A stretch of 64,000 nt of DNA from Streptomyces sp. NBC_00190 (lineage in GTDB: Bacteria; Actinomycetota; Actinomycetes; Streptomycetales; Streptomycetaceae). Of the stretch, positions 25,341 to 34,400 are shown in pieces (position 1 is the first letter of the stretch; the number at the start of each line of letters is the position of its first letter). The notes below the pieces were generated by a model, which made no database searches, was not told where the DNA came from, and worked only from the letters and a program-made list of their open reading frames with translations. The stretch covers positions 6,882,001 through 6,946,000 of the forward strand of contig NZ_CP108131.1 in the NCBI RefSeq assembly GCF_036203305.1, in the 5' to 3' direction. Both the position numbers and the translations under genes were made by a program.

Positions 25341-26689
25341 CCTCCGCCCCGTACCTTCCGGCCGCGCGGGCCGGCCGGGTGACCGGTCCCGGCGCCGCCC
25401 CGGCGGACCGCCCGTACCTGCTGCGATGTCCGGTCTGCCGTGAGAGCTACCAGGACGACGGACTGCGACTGGACTGCGCCGGGACACACCGGCCCGGCCT
25501 GCTGAGCGCCGAGTACGCCCGCGCCTTTACGCCCGGCCCGGGCAGCGGCCCGTTCCGCTACGCCTGCTGGCTGCCGAACGCGGGCCGGGCCCTGCCCGAG
25601 GGCGGCATCGGCGCCACCTACCGGGCCGAGGGGCTGGGCCGCGAGCTGGGACTGGCCGAGCTATGGGTCGCGTTCAGTGGCTACTGGCCCGAGCGCGGCG
25701 CGGCCCTGGACACCGGCAGCTTCAAGGAGCTGGAGGCGCAGGCGGTGCTGGCCCGGCTGCCCGAGCGCCCGCCCGTCCTGGTGGTCGCCTCGGCCGGGAA
25801 CACGGCCGCGGCCTTCCTGCGGGCCTGCTCGCGGCAGCGGGTGGACTGCGTGCTCGTGGTACCGGACGCGGCGCTGCCCGCACTCGCCGCCGCGGGGGAA
25901 CGCGCCGACTGCGTACGGCTGGTGACGGTGGCCGGTGACTACACCGACGCGATCGAGCTGGCCGACGCGATCGCCGCCCGGCCCGGCTTCCAGGCCGAGG
26001 GCGGTACCCGCAACGTGGCCCGGCGCGACGGCCTGGGCACCGCGCTGCTGGCGGCTGCCGAGACCATCGGCCGACTGCCCGACCACTACGTGCAGGCGGT
26101 GGGCAGCGGCGCCGGGGCGATCGCCGCGCACCAGGCGGCCCGGCGGCTGCTGGCGGCCGGTTTTCCGGCGGCGGACCGCCCGGGCGCCGCGTCCGGCGGG
26201 CTGCCGCGGCTGATGCTCTGCCAGAACGCCCCGTTCGCGCCGATGGTCCGCGCCTGGGAGGACGGCCTGGCCGAGCCGGTCATCGGCGCCGGCCCCGAGG
26301 TGCGGGCGGCGGTGGCCGCCGTCCACGCCCGGGAACTGACCACCCGCAAGCCGCCCTACGCGGTGGCCGGCGGGGTGCGCGAGAGCCTCATCGAGAGCGG
26401 CGGGGAGCTGCGGGCGGTGGACAACGCCGAAGCGGCGGCCGCCGGAAGGCTGTTCGCCGCGGCCGAGGGCACCGACATCGAACCGGCCGCGGCGGTGGCC
26501 CTGGCCGGTCTGCGGCAGGCGGTCGCCGCCGGCCGGGTCCGGCCCGAGGAGACCGTGCTGCTGCACGTCACCGGCGGCGGCCGGGCCCGCCGCGCGGCCG
26601 CCCACCCGCCCGCTGCGGTCCACCCCGACCTGCGGATCCCGCCCGGACTGGGCGCCGAGGCCGCCGCCTACCTGGTGACCGGCGCATGA
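25337..26689 (+). CDS. cysteate synthase-like PLP enzyme (threonine-synthase family)
   Basis: 450 residues, ATG overlapping the upstream stop by four bases. Fold-type II PLP enzyme with PLP Lys130 in TGSFKELEA, preceded by AFSGYWPERGA and followed by VVASAGNTAAAF. An N-terminal Cys pair (LRCPVCRE) and a HRPGLLSAEYAR region also fit. Together these match the cysteate synthase branch rather than housekeeping threonine synthase, which has SFKDR. Cysteate synthase replaces the phosphate of O-phosphoserine with sulfite. Sandwiched by ATGA overlaps between two NRPS genes, it almost certainly makes a building block, cysteate or another beta-substituted alanine. The exact nucleophile is inference; no sulfite-supplying enzyme is seen nearby. 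Confidence 0.78.
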   Translation: MTSAPYLPAARAGRVTGPGAAPADRPYLLRCPVCRESYQDDGLRLDCAGTHRPGLLSAEYARAFTPGPGSGPFRYACWLPNAGRALPEGGIGATYRAEGLGRELGLAELWVAFSGYWPERGAALDTGSFKELEAQAVLARLPERPPVLVVASAGNTAAAFLRACSRQRVDCVLVVPDAALPALAAAGERADCVRLVTVAGDYTDAIELADAIAARPGFQAEGGTRNVARRDGLGTALLAAAETIGRLPDHYVQAVGSGAGAIAAHQAARRLLAAGFPAADRPGAASGGLPRLMLCQNAPFAPMVRAWEDGLAEPVIGAGPEVRAAVAAVHARELTTRKPPYAVAGGVRESLIESGGELRAVDNAEAAAAGRLFAAAEGTDIEPAAAVALAGLRQAVAAGRVRPEETVLLHVTGGGRARRAAAHPPAAVHPDLRIPPGLGAEAAAYLVTGA

Positions 26690-29600
26690 CGGCCCCCGCC
26701 CCCGCCCCCGGCACCACCCGTGACCACGTCCCTGACGTCGCCCCCACCCCATCCGGTCGGCAGAGAGCAGAGCAGACCATGCAGCAGTTCGCCTTTCCCG
26801 CCACGTCGGCCCAGCGCCGGATCTGGCTGGTGGAGCGGCTGATCCCCGGCACCAGCGCCTACCACCTGCCGTTCGCCCTGCATCTGGACGGCCCGCTCGA
26901 CACCGCCGCGCTGGAGGCCGCGCTGACCGCGCTGGTCCACCGGCACGAGTCGCTGCGCACCTGCTTCGAGCAGGCGGACGGCGAGCTGGTGCAACTCGTC
27001 GGCGAACCGGCGCCGTTCGCGCTGGAGACCCGCGAGACCACGGACGCCGAGCTGGAGGCCGTCCTAGCCGCCGACGCCACACGCCCCTTCGACCTCACCC
27101 GCGGCCCGCTGCTGCGCGCGGTCCTGCACCGGCTGGCGCCGCAGCGCCACGTACTCGCGGTCACCGCACACCACCTGGTCGCCGACATGTGGTCGATCGG
27201 CATCCTGCTGGCCGAGCTGGCGCAGTGCTATGCCGGACGCTCACACGAACTGCCCGAACTGCCCATCCAGTACGGCGACTTCGCGGTCTGGGAGGGTGAG
27301 TGCCAGGCCGCCGACGACGGGACGGGCCGCGCGTACTGGCACCGGGCGCTGGCCGGTGCGCCCGAGCTGCTGGAGCTGCCCTGCGACCGGCCGCGCCCGG
27401 CCGTGCAGTCGCTGCGCGGGGCCGCGCTGCCGGTGGAACTCCCGGCGGAGCTGTCGGCCGGGGTCCGGGCGCTGTGCCGCCGGGCCGGGGTCACCCCGTT
27501 CATGGCGCTGCTGGCCGCCTTCCAGGCGGTGCTGGCCCGGCACAGTCGCGGCGAGGACATCGTGGTCGGGACCGGCGCGGCGGTGCGCCCGTCCGAGGCC
27601 GAGGCGCTGATCGGCTGCTTCATCAACATCCTGCCGGTGCGCACCTCGCTGGCCGGTGACCCGACCTTCGACGAGCTGCTCGGCCGGGTCCGCTCGGCCT
27701 CGCTGGCCGCGTTCGAGCACCAGGACCTGCCGTTCGAGCGGATGCTCCCGGAGCGGGCGGCGGGCCCGGCACTCAGCCACAACCCGCTGGTCCAGTCGCT
27801 GCTGCTGGTGCAGAACGCGCCGCTGGCCGCACCCGAGCTGCCCGGCCTGGACGTGACCGTGCGGGAGGTGCCGCGCGGCGGTGCGCAGATCGACCTCAAC
27901 CTCCAGATACGCGAAGTGGAGGGCGTGTTCACCGGCACCGTCGAGTACGCGAGCGACCTGTTCGACGCGGCCACGGTCGAGCGGTTGCTCGGCCACTGGT
28001 ACACCCTGCTGGCCGCCGCCGTCGCCGCCCCCGGCACCCGGCTGTCGGCACTGCCGATGCTCACCGGCGCCGAGCGGCGGCGGGCCCTGGTGGAGTGGAA
28101 CGACACGGCCCACGCGTACCCGGGGGCCGGGGCCTGCCTGCACGAACTCTTCGAGGAGCAGCTGTCGAAGCGCCCGCAGGCACCTGCCGTCGTCGGCCCC
28201 GCCGGCGAGCTGAGCTACGCGGAGCTCGACGCGCTCGCCGAGCGGATCGCCGGACGGCTGACCGAGCTGGGCGTGGGCCCGGACACCACCGTCGGCCTCT
28301 GCCTGGCCAAGGGCCCGGCGCTGGTCGCCGCCGTGCTCGGCGTGCTCAAGGCGGGCGGCGCCTACCTGCCGCTGGACCCGGCCTACCCGGCGCAGCGGCT
28401 GGCCTTCATGCTCCAGGACGCGGCGCCGCCGGTGGTCCTCACCGAGCGGGCCCTGGCCGGGCTGCTGCCGGCCGTCGGGGCCGAGCTGCTGGAGGTGGAG
28501 GACGCCGGGCACTGGCCCGCCGTCCGGCGGCGCCCGGCCGGGCTGGGCCCGGACCACCTGGCGTACGTCATCTACACCTCGGGCTCCACCGGAACACCCA
28601 AGGGGATCGCCGTCCCGCACCGGGGCGTCGTCAACAACCTGCTGGACCTGGGCGGCACCTACGGCATCGAGCCCGGCGACCGGGTGCTCGGCCTGTCGTC
28701 CCCCAGCTTCGACATGTTCGTCTACGAGACGCTCGGCATCCTGGCGGCGGGCGGCGCGGTGGTCATGCCGCACCCGGACCGGGCCCGCGACCCGCACCAC
28801 TGGGTGGACCTGGTGCGCCGCCACAAGGTGACGGTGTGGAACTCGGCCCCGGCCCTGGCCGACGCCTTCGTCCGGGCGGGGGAGGAGCGGGGAGTCCGGC
28901 TGCCCCGGCTCAAGGCGGCCTTCCTCGGCGGCGACTGGATCCCCGTCGCCCTGCCCGGGCGCTTTCGCCGCCTCGCGCCGGAACTGGCCTTCATCGCGCT
29001 CGGCGGCGCCACCGAGGCGTCCATCCACTCGATCACCTATCCGGTCGCACAGGCCGACCCGGCCTGGACGAGCATCCCGTACGGCCGCCCGATGGTGAAC
29101 CAGCAGGCCGTCGTGCTGACCCCCGCGCTGGAACCGGCCCCGGTCGGGGTACCGGGCGAACTCTGCCTGGCCGGAACCGGGCTGACCCGCGGCTACCTGC
29201 GCCGCCCGGGCCTGACCGCGGACCGCTACCGCCCGCACCCGGGCGCCGGCACCGGCCCGGTACCGGCCGGGGCGCGGCTGTACCGCACCGGCGACCTGGC
29301 CCGCACCCGAGCCGACGGGGTGATCGAACTCATCGGGCGGCTGGACCACCAGGTCAAACTGCGCGGCCTGCGGATCGAGCTGGACGAGGTCGAGGCCGTG
29401 CTGCGCCGCCTGCCGGGCATCGAACGGGCCGTGGTCACCGCCCGCGGCAGCGGGGACGACCGGTTCCTGGTCGGCTACCTCGTGCTCGCCGAGGATGCCG
29501 GGGCGGTCCCGTCCGTCGCCGAGCTGCGCGCCCTGCTCAAGACGGACCTGCCCGAGTACATGGTCCCGGCGGCCTTCGTGACGCTGGACGCGCTGCCGCT

Positions 29601-30021
29601 GTCGCCCAACGGCAAGGTGGACCGCGGCGCGCTGCCCGAGCCCGACGGACGGGCCGACCGGGACGCCGCCGCGTACGTGGCCCCCCGTGACGACACCGAG
29701 CTGGTGCTCGCCGCGCTCTGGGCCGAGCTGCTGGAGACCGACCGGGTCGGCGCCGAGGACGACTTCTTCGCACTGGGCGGGCACTCGCTGCTCGCCACCC
29801 GGCTCGCCTCGGCGCTGCTGGAGACCTTCGGCGTCGAACTGCCGCTGCGCGAGCTGTTCGAGGCGCCCACCCTCGCCGAGCAGGCGGTGCGGCTGGCCGC
29901 CCGGGGCCGCGAGACGGGCACCGACGTCGCGGCCGTGGCGCGCATCGCGGCCGGACTGCTGGAGATGACCGACGAGGAGGCCCACGGGCTGCTCGCCGAA
30001 CACGAGGAGAGCAACGCATGA
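26686..30021 (+). CDS. NRPS C-A-PCP (module 2), non-canonical A domain
   Basis: 1111 residues from the overlapping ATG at 26686; the ATG at 26779, just before the conserved QQFAFPATSAQRRIW, is an alternative start. Condensation domain about 35-450 (HHLVADMWS, His163), adenylation domain about 480-985 (YTSGSTGTPKG, YRTGDLAR, PLSPNGKVDRG), PCP Ser1034 in LGGHSLLA. The A5 motif is LGGATEASIHS rather than NxYGPTE, a form seen in cysteine-activating and related A domains. The pocket read by eye, D-M-Y-N-F-G-L-I-H, is nearest the Cys signature DLYNLSLIWK. Since the neighbouring gene is cysteate synthase-like, cysteate or a relative is a reasonable substrate guess. No epimerase, cyclase or methyltransferase domain. 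Confidence 0.88.
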   Translation: MTAPAPAPGTTRDHVPDVAPTPSGRQRAEQTMQQFAFPATSAQRRIWLVERLIPGTSAYHLPFALHLDGPLDTAALEAALTALVHRHESLRTCFEQADGELVQLVGEPAPFALETRETTDAELEAVLAADATRPFDLTRGPLLRAVLHRLAPQRHVLAVTAHHLVADMWSIGILLAELAQCYAGRSHELPELPIQYGDFAVWEGECQAADDGTGRAYWHRALAGAPELLELPCDRPRPAVQSLRGAALPVELPAELSAGVRALCRRAGVTPFMALLAAFQAVLARHSRGEDIVVGTGAAVRPSEAEALIGCFINILPVRTSLAGDPTFDELLGRVRSASLAAFEHQDLPFERMLPERAAGPALSHNPLVQSLLLVQNAPLAAPELPGLDVTVREVPRGGAQIDLNLQIREVEGVFTGTVEYASDLFDAATVERLLGHWYTLLAAAVAAPGTRLSALPMLTGAERRRALVEWNDTAHAYPGAGACLHELFEEQLSKRPQAPAVVGPAGELSYAELDALAERIAGRLTELGVGPDTTVGLCLAKGPALVAAVLGVLKAGGAYLPLDPAYPAQRLAFMLQDAAPPVVLTERALAGLLPAVGAELLEVEDAGHWPAVRRRPAGLGPDHLAYVIYTSGSTGTPKGIAVPHRGVVNNLLDLGGTYGIEPGDRVLGLSSPSFDMFVYETLGILAAGGAVVMPHPDRARDPHHWVDLVRRHKVTVWNSAPALADAFVRAGEERGVRLPRLKAAFLGGDWIPVALPGRFRRLAPELAFIALGGATEASIHSITYPVAQADPAWTSIPYGRPMVNQQAVVLTPALEPAPVGVPGELCLAGTGLTRGYLRRPGLTADRYRPHPGAGTGPVPAGARLYRTGDLARTRADGVIELIGRLDHQVKLRGLRIELDEVEAVLRRLPGIERAVVTARGSGDDRFLVGYLVLAEDAGAVPSVAELRALLKTDLPEYMVPAAFVTLDALPLSPNGKVDRGALPEPDGRADRDAAAYVAPRDDTELVLAALWAELLETDRVGAEDDFFALGGHSLLATRLASALLETFGVELPLRELFEAPTLAEQAVRLAARGRETGTDVAAVARIAAGLLEMTDEEAHGLLAEHEESNA

Positions 30022-31382
30022 GCACCACCACCACGACCACGAGCACCGGGGTCCTGGCCGACTACGCGGGCCTCGGAGCGCAGCGCCTCGCCGCCGCCGA
30101 TCCGCTGCTTTCCGGCCTGCTGGAGCGCGAACACGCCCGGCAGAACGAGACCCTGGCGATGGTGGCCGCCTCCAGCAGCGCCGACCCCTCGGTCCTGGCC
30201 TGCACCGGAGCGACCATCTCCAACGTGACCACCGAGGGCTACCCCGGCGCCCGGTACCACGCGGGCTGCGAGCTGGTCGACGAGGTTGAACGGCTGGCGG
30301 TGGCACGGGCCCGGTCGCTGTTCGGCGCCCAGTACGCCAACGTACAGCCGCACTCGGGCAGCACCGCCAACCAGATCGTGCTGTGCACCCTGATGAAGCC
30401 GGGCGACACCCTGCTCGGCATGGAGCTGAGCGCGGGCGGGCACCTCACCCACGGCTCCGCGGCCTCGATATCGGGCCGGTTCTTCCACGCGGTCGGCTAC
30501 GGCACCGACGCCGACGGCATGCTGGACTACGAGCAGGTCGCCGAACTGGCCCGGGAGCACCGGCCCAAGGTGATCGTCTGCGGCGCCAGCGCCTACCCGC
30601 GCACCGTGGACTTCCCCCGGTTCCGGCGGATCGCCGACGAGGTCGGCGCCTTCCTGCTCGCCGACATCTCGCACATCGCCGGCCTGGTCGCGGCGGGACT
30701 GCACCCCAGCCCGGTGGACCACGCGCACGCCACCACCACGAGCACCTACAAGCAGTTGTACGGGCCGCGCGGCGGCCTGATCCTGCTCGGCCGGGACGCC
30801 GACCTGCCGCTGCCCGGCACCCGGCGCACCCTGGCCCAGGCGATCGCGCACGGCACCTTCCCCTTCCTCCAGGGAACCCCGGACCTGGGCGCGGTCGCGG
30901 CCAAGGCGCGCGCCTTCGACATCGCCGCCCAGCCGGAGTTCCGCGCACTGGCCCAGCGCGTGGTGTCCGACGCCCGGGAACTCAGCGACGCCTTCACGGG
31001 ACTGGGCCACACCCTGGTCACCGGCGGTACCGACAACCACATGGTGCTGCTGGACCTCGGTCCCCGCGGACTGACCGGCGCGATCGCCGAATCCGCGCTG
31101 GCCGACTGCGGGATCGTGGTCAACCGCAACCGGATACCGGACGACCCGTACGGCCCCCGGGTCACCAGCGGCATCCGGTTCGGCACCAACACGCTCGCGC
31201 TGCGCGCCATGGGACCGGCCGAGATGCGCCGCTGCGCCGCGCTGATCGACCGGGTGCTCACCGCCGTGGTGCCCCGCGGCGAGCGCGAGTTCACCCTCGA
31301 TCCCGCTGTACGCGCCGAGGTGCGCGGCGAAGTCACCCGGCTCTGCCGGGAGTTCCCGCTGCCGCACCACCTGCCGGCCTGA
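30018..31382 (+). CDS. serine hydroxymethyltransferase-like PLP enzyme with altered active site
   Basis: 454 residues, ATG overlapping the previous stop. Clear SHMT fold: TEGYPGARY, HSGSTANQI, LSAGGHLTHG, the ADISHIAGL Asp, and PLP Lys245 in STYKQLYGPRGG. Several residues conserved in folate-dependent SHMTs differ. The TTTTHK motif is TTSTYK (His to Tyr244). The Ser of ASENY is Ala. The Tyr of KYAEGYPG is Thr. The second Tyr of RYYGG is His (RYHAGCE). Glu of the AEGYPG motif is kept. These changes suggest a specialised aldolase or alpha-substituting enzyme, such as the alpha-methylserine or beta-hydroxy amino acid formers, rather than housekeeping GlyA. It is encoded inside the NRPS operon and presumably makes a monomer. 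Confidence 0.82.
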   Translation: MSTTTTTTSTGVLADYAGLGAQRLAAADPLLSGLLEREHARQNETLAMVAASSSADPSVLACTGATISNVTTEGYPGARYHAGCELVDEVERLAVARARSLFGAQYANVQPHSGSTANQIVLCTLMKPGDTLLGMELSAGGHLTHGSAASISGRFFHAVGYGTDADGMLDYEQVAELAREHRPKVIVCGASAYPRTVDFPRFRRIADEVGAFLLADISHIAGLVAAGLHPSPVDHAHATTTSTYKQLYGPRGGLILLGRDADLPLPGTRRTLAQAIAHGTFPFLQGTPDLGAVAAKARAFDIAAQPEFRALAQRVVSDARELSDAFTGLGHTLVTGGTDNHMVLLDLGPRGLTGAIAESALADCGIVVNRNRIPDDPYGPRVTSGIRFGTNTLALRAMGPAEMRRCAALIDRVLTAVVPRGEREFTLDPAVRAEVRGEVTRLCREFPLPHHLPA

Positions 31383-31418
31383 CCCACTCCACGCCACCGA
31401 CCCACCCGGGATCACCCA

Positions 31419-34400
31419 ATGAGCCAGTCACCCCAGCGCACCGCGCTCTCCTCCGACAAGCGCCGCCTGCTCGCCAAGCTGCTCCAGCAGCAGGGCCTCG
31501 CCCGCACCGGCGCCGCCGACCTGATCGCCCGCCGCCCCGAAGGGGCCCGGCTGCCGCTGTCCTTCGCCCAGCAGCGCCTCTGGTTCGTCGAGCAGTTCGC
31601 CGGTCCGAGTCCGCTCTACAGCATCGCCTGCACCGTCCGGCTGACCGGACGGCTGGACGCCGCCGCGCTCGAAGGGGCCCTGGGCCGGGTGGTGGCCCGG
31701 CACGAGGCGCTGCGCACCACCTTCCGCGTCGAGGACGGCCGCCCCGAGCAGGTCGTGCGCGCCGCGGCCGAGGTCGCGCTGCCGCTCACCGACCTGTCCG
31801 CCCTGGCCGACGGCGCCCGGCAGGCCGCGCTCGCCGAGCTGACCGAACGGGAGAGCCGCCGCCCGTTCGACCTGGGCGCCGGACCGCTGCTGCGCGGCAG
31901 CCTGGTCAGGCTGGCCGACGAGGAGCACCTGCTGCTGCTCGCCATCCACCACATCGTGGCGGACGGCTGGTCACTGGACATCCTGGTGCGCGAACTGGCC
32001 CACCACTACCGCCCCGACGCGGCCGAACTCCCCGAACTCCCCGAACTGCCCGTCCAGTACGCCGACTTCGCCCTCTGGCAGCACGAGCGGGTGTCCGGCG
32101 AAGTGCTGGACCGCCAACTGGCGCACTGGCGCGAGCGGCTGGCGGGCGCGCCGAGCACCGTGGACCTGCCCACCGACCGGCCGCGCACCGCCCGGCAGAG
32201 CTTCGCCGGCGCCAGCTTCCCGTGGCGGCTGGACGGTGACCTGGCCACCCGGCTGACCGCGCTGGCCCGCGAGCACGACGCCACCCTGTACATGGCCCTG
32301 CTGGCCGGTTTCACGGCCGTGGCGCACCGCTGGAGCGGGCAGGAGGACCTGGTGGTCGGCTCGCCTGTCGCCAACCGCAACCACCCGCAGACCGAAGGCC
32401 TGATCGGCTTCTTCGTCAACATGCTGCCGCTGCGCGCCGACCTCTCCGGCAACCCGACCTTCCGCGAACTGATGGACCGCGTCAGGGAGTCCGCGCTCGC
32501 CGCGTACGCCCACCAGGACGTGCCGTTCGAGCGGATCGTCGAGGAGGCCCGCCCGGACCGCGACGCGGGCGGGCGCACCCCCTTCGCCAACCTGCTGCTG
32601 GTCCTCCAGAACACCCCGGAGACCCGGATCGAGCTGCCCGGGCTGCGGATGGACGTGGCCGCGGTGGACACCGGCACCGCCAAGTTCGACCTGCACCTCC
32701 AGGTCACCGAGACCCCGCAGGGCCTGACCGGCCTGGCCGACTACAGCACCGAGCTGTACGAGGAGCGCACCGTACGCCGGTTCATCGACCAGTGGCTGTG
32801 CCTGCTGGCCGCCGCGGTCGCCGACCCGGACACCCGGCTGGACGCGCTGCCGCTGCTGACCGGGGCCGAGCGCCGCGCCGAACTGGTGGCCGGTGCCGCC
32901 CGGCATGCCGTCGGAGCGGGGTCGCGCAGCCTGCCGGCGGCCTTCGCCGAACAGGTCCGGCTGCGGCCCGACGCGATCGCGGTCGGTTGCGGTGCGCAGC
33001 GCCTGAGCTACGCCGAGCTGGACCGCCGCTCGGACGCGCTGGCCCGGCGGCTGCGCGAGCTGGGGGTGGGCCCGGAGACCAGGGTGGCTATCTGCGTGGA
33101 GCCCTCGGTGCGGCTGGTCACCGGGATCCTGGGCATCCTCAAGAGTGGTGGCGCGTACGTCCCGCTCGACCCGCGTCACCCGGCCGAGCGGCTGGCCTTC
33201 ACCCTCGCCGACTCCGGCGCGGTGGCCCTGGTCGCCGACCCGGAACACGCCGCGCTCGCCGACGGGATCGCGGTCCTGGACGTCGACCAGCAGCCGTCCG
33301 CGCAGCCGCTGGCACCGGCCCCGCTGGGCCCGGACCACCTCGCGTACGTGATCTACACCTCCGGCACCACCGGGCGCCCCAAGGGCGCGCTGCTCACCCA
33401 CGCCAACGTGCTGCGGCTGTTCGACGCGGCCGCCGCGGACGTGTCCTTCGGCCCGGACGACGTCTGGTCGCTCTACCACTCGGCCGCCTTCGACTTCTCG
33501 GTCTGGGAGATCTGGGGCGCACTGCTGCACGGCGGCCGGATCGCCGTGGTGCCGCAGGATGCCCGGCGCACCCCCGCCGCCTGCCACGCGCTGGTGCGCG
33601 CCGAAGGCGTCACCGTGTTCAGCCAGACGCCCACCGCGTTCCGCCAGTTCGCCGACGCCGACGCCGACGCGGCGCCCGACGAGCCGCAGGCCCGTCCGCT
33701 CGCGCTGCGGCACGTGGTGTTCGGCGGTGAGGCCCTGGAGCCGGGCACGCTGCGCGACTGGGCCGCCCGGCACCCCGACGGCCCGCGCCTGGTGAACATG
33801 TACGGCATCACCGAGACCACCGTGCACGTCACCGCGCACACGCTCGGCCCCGCCGACCTGACCGCCTCCGGCAGCGTGATCGGCCGCCCGCTCGCCGACC
33901 TGGCGGTGCACCTGCTCGACAGGCGCGGCGAACCGGTGCCGCCCGGGGTCCCCGGCGAGGTGTGCGTCGGCGGACCGGGCCTGGCCCGCGGCTACCTGGG
34001 CCGCCCCGGCCTGACCGCCGAACGCTTCGTGCCCTCCCCGCTCGGCGACGGCGAGCGGCTGTACCGCAGCGGCGACCTGGCCCGGCGGCTGCCCGACGGC
34101 ACGCTGGAGTACCTGGGCCGCATCGACCAGCAGGTCAAGGTCCGCGGGCACCGGGTCGAGCTCGGCGAGATCGAGGCGGAGCTGGGCGCCCACCCGGGCG
34201 TACGGCATGCGGCCGTGCTGCCCCGAGAGGCCCCCGACGGCGGCACCGGGCTGGTCGCCTACCTGGTCCCCGACCAGGAGACCGGACAGCAGGGGGCGCA
34301 GGGCCCGCGCCGCGCGGCCGACGCCGAGCAGGTCGACCGGTGGCGCACCGTCTTCGACACCGCCTACGACCAGTACGAGCAGGTCGGCGGCGCCGATCCC

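Noticed and set aside
19605..25487. A 1960-codon minus-strand open frame opposite the FAAL-NRPS gene
   Set aside because: Same antisense artefact; the plus strand carries all conserved NRPS motifs.
20369..26689. Long plus-strand frame overlapping the FAAL-NRPS in a shifted phase
   Set aside because: Only its final 450 codons (from 25337) are a real gene; the rest is low-complexity Arg/Gly sequence.
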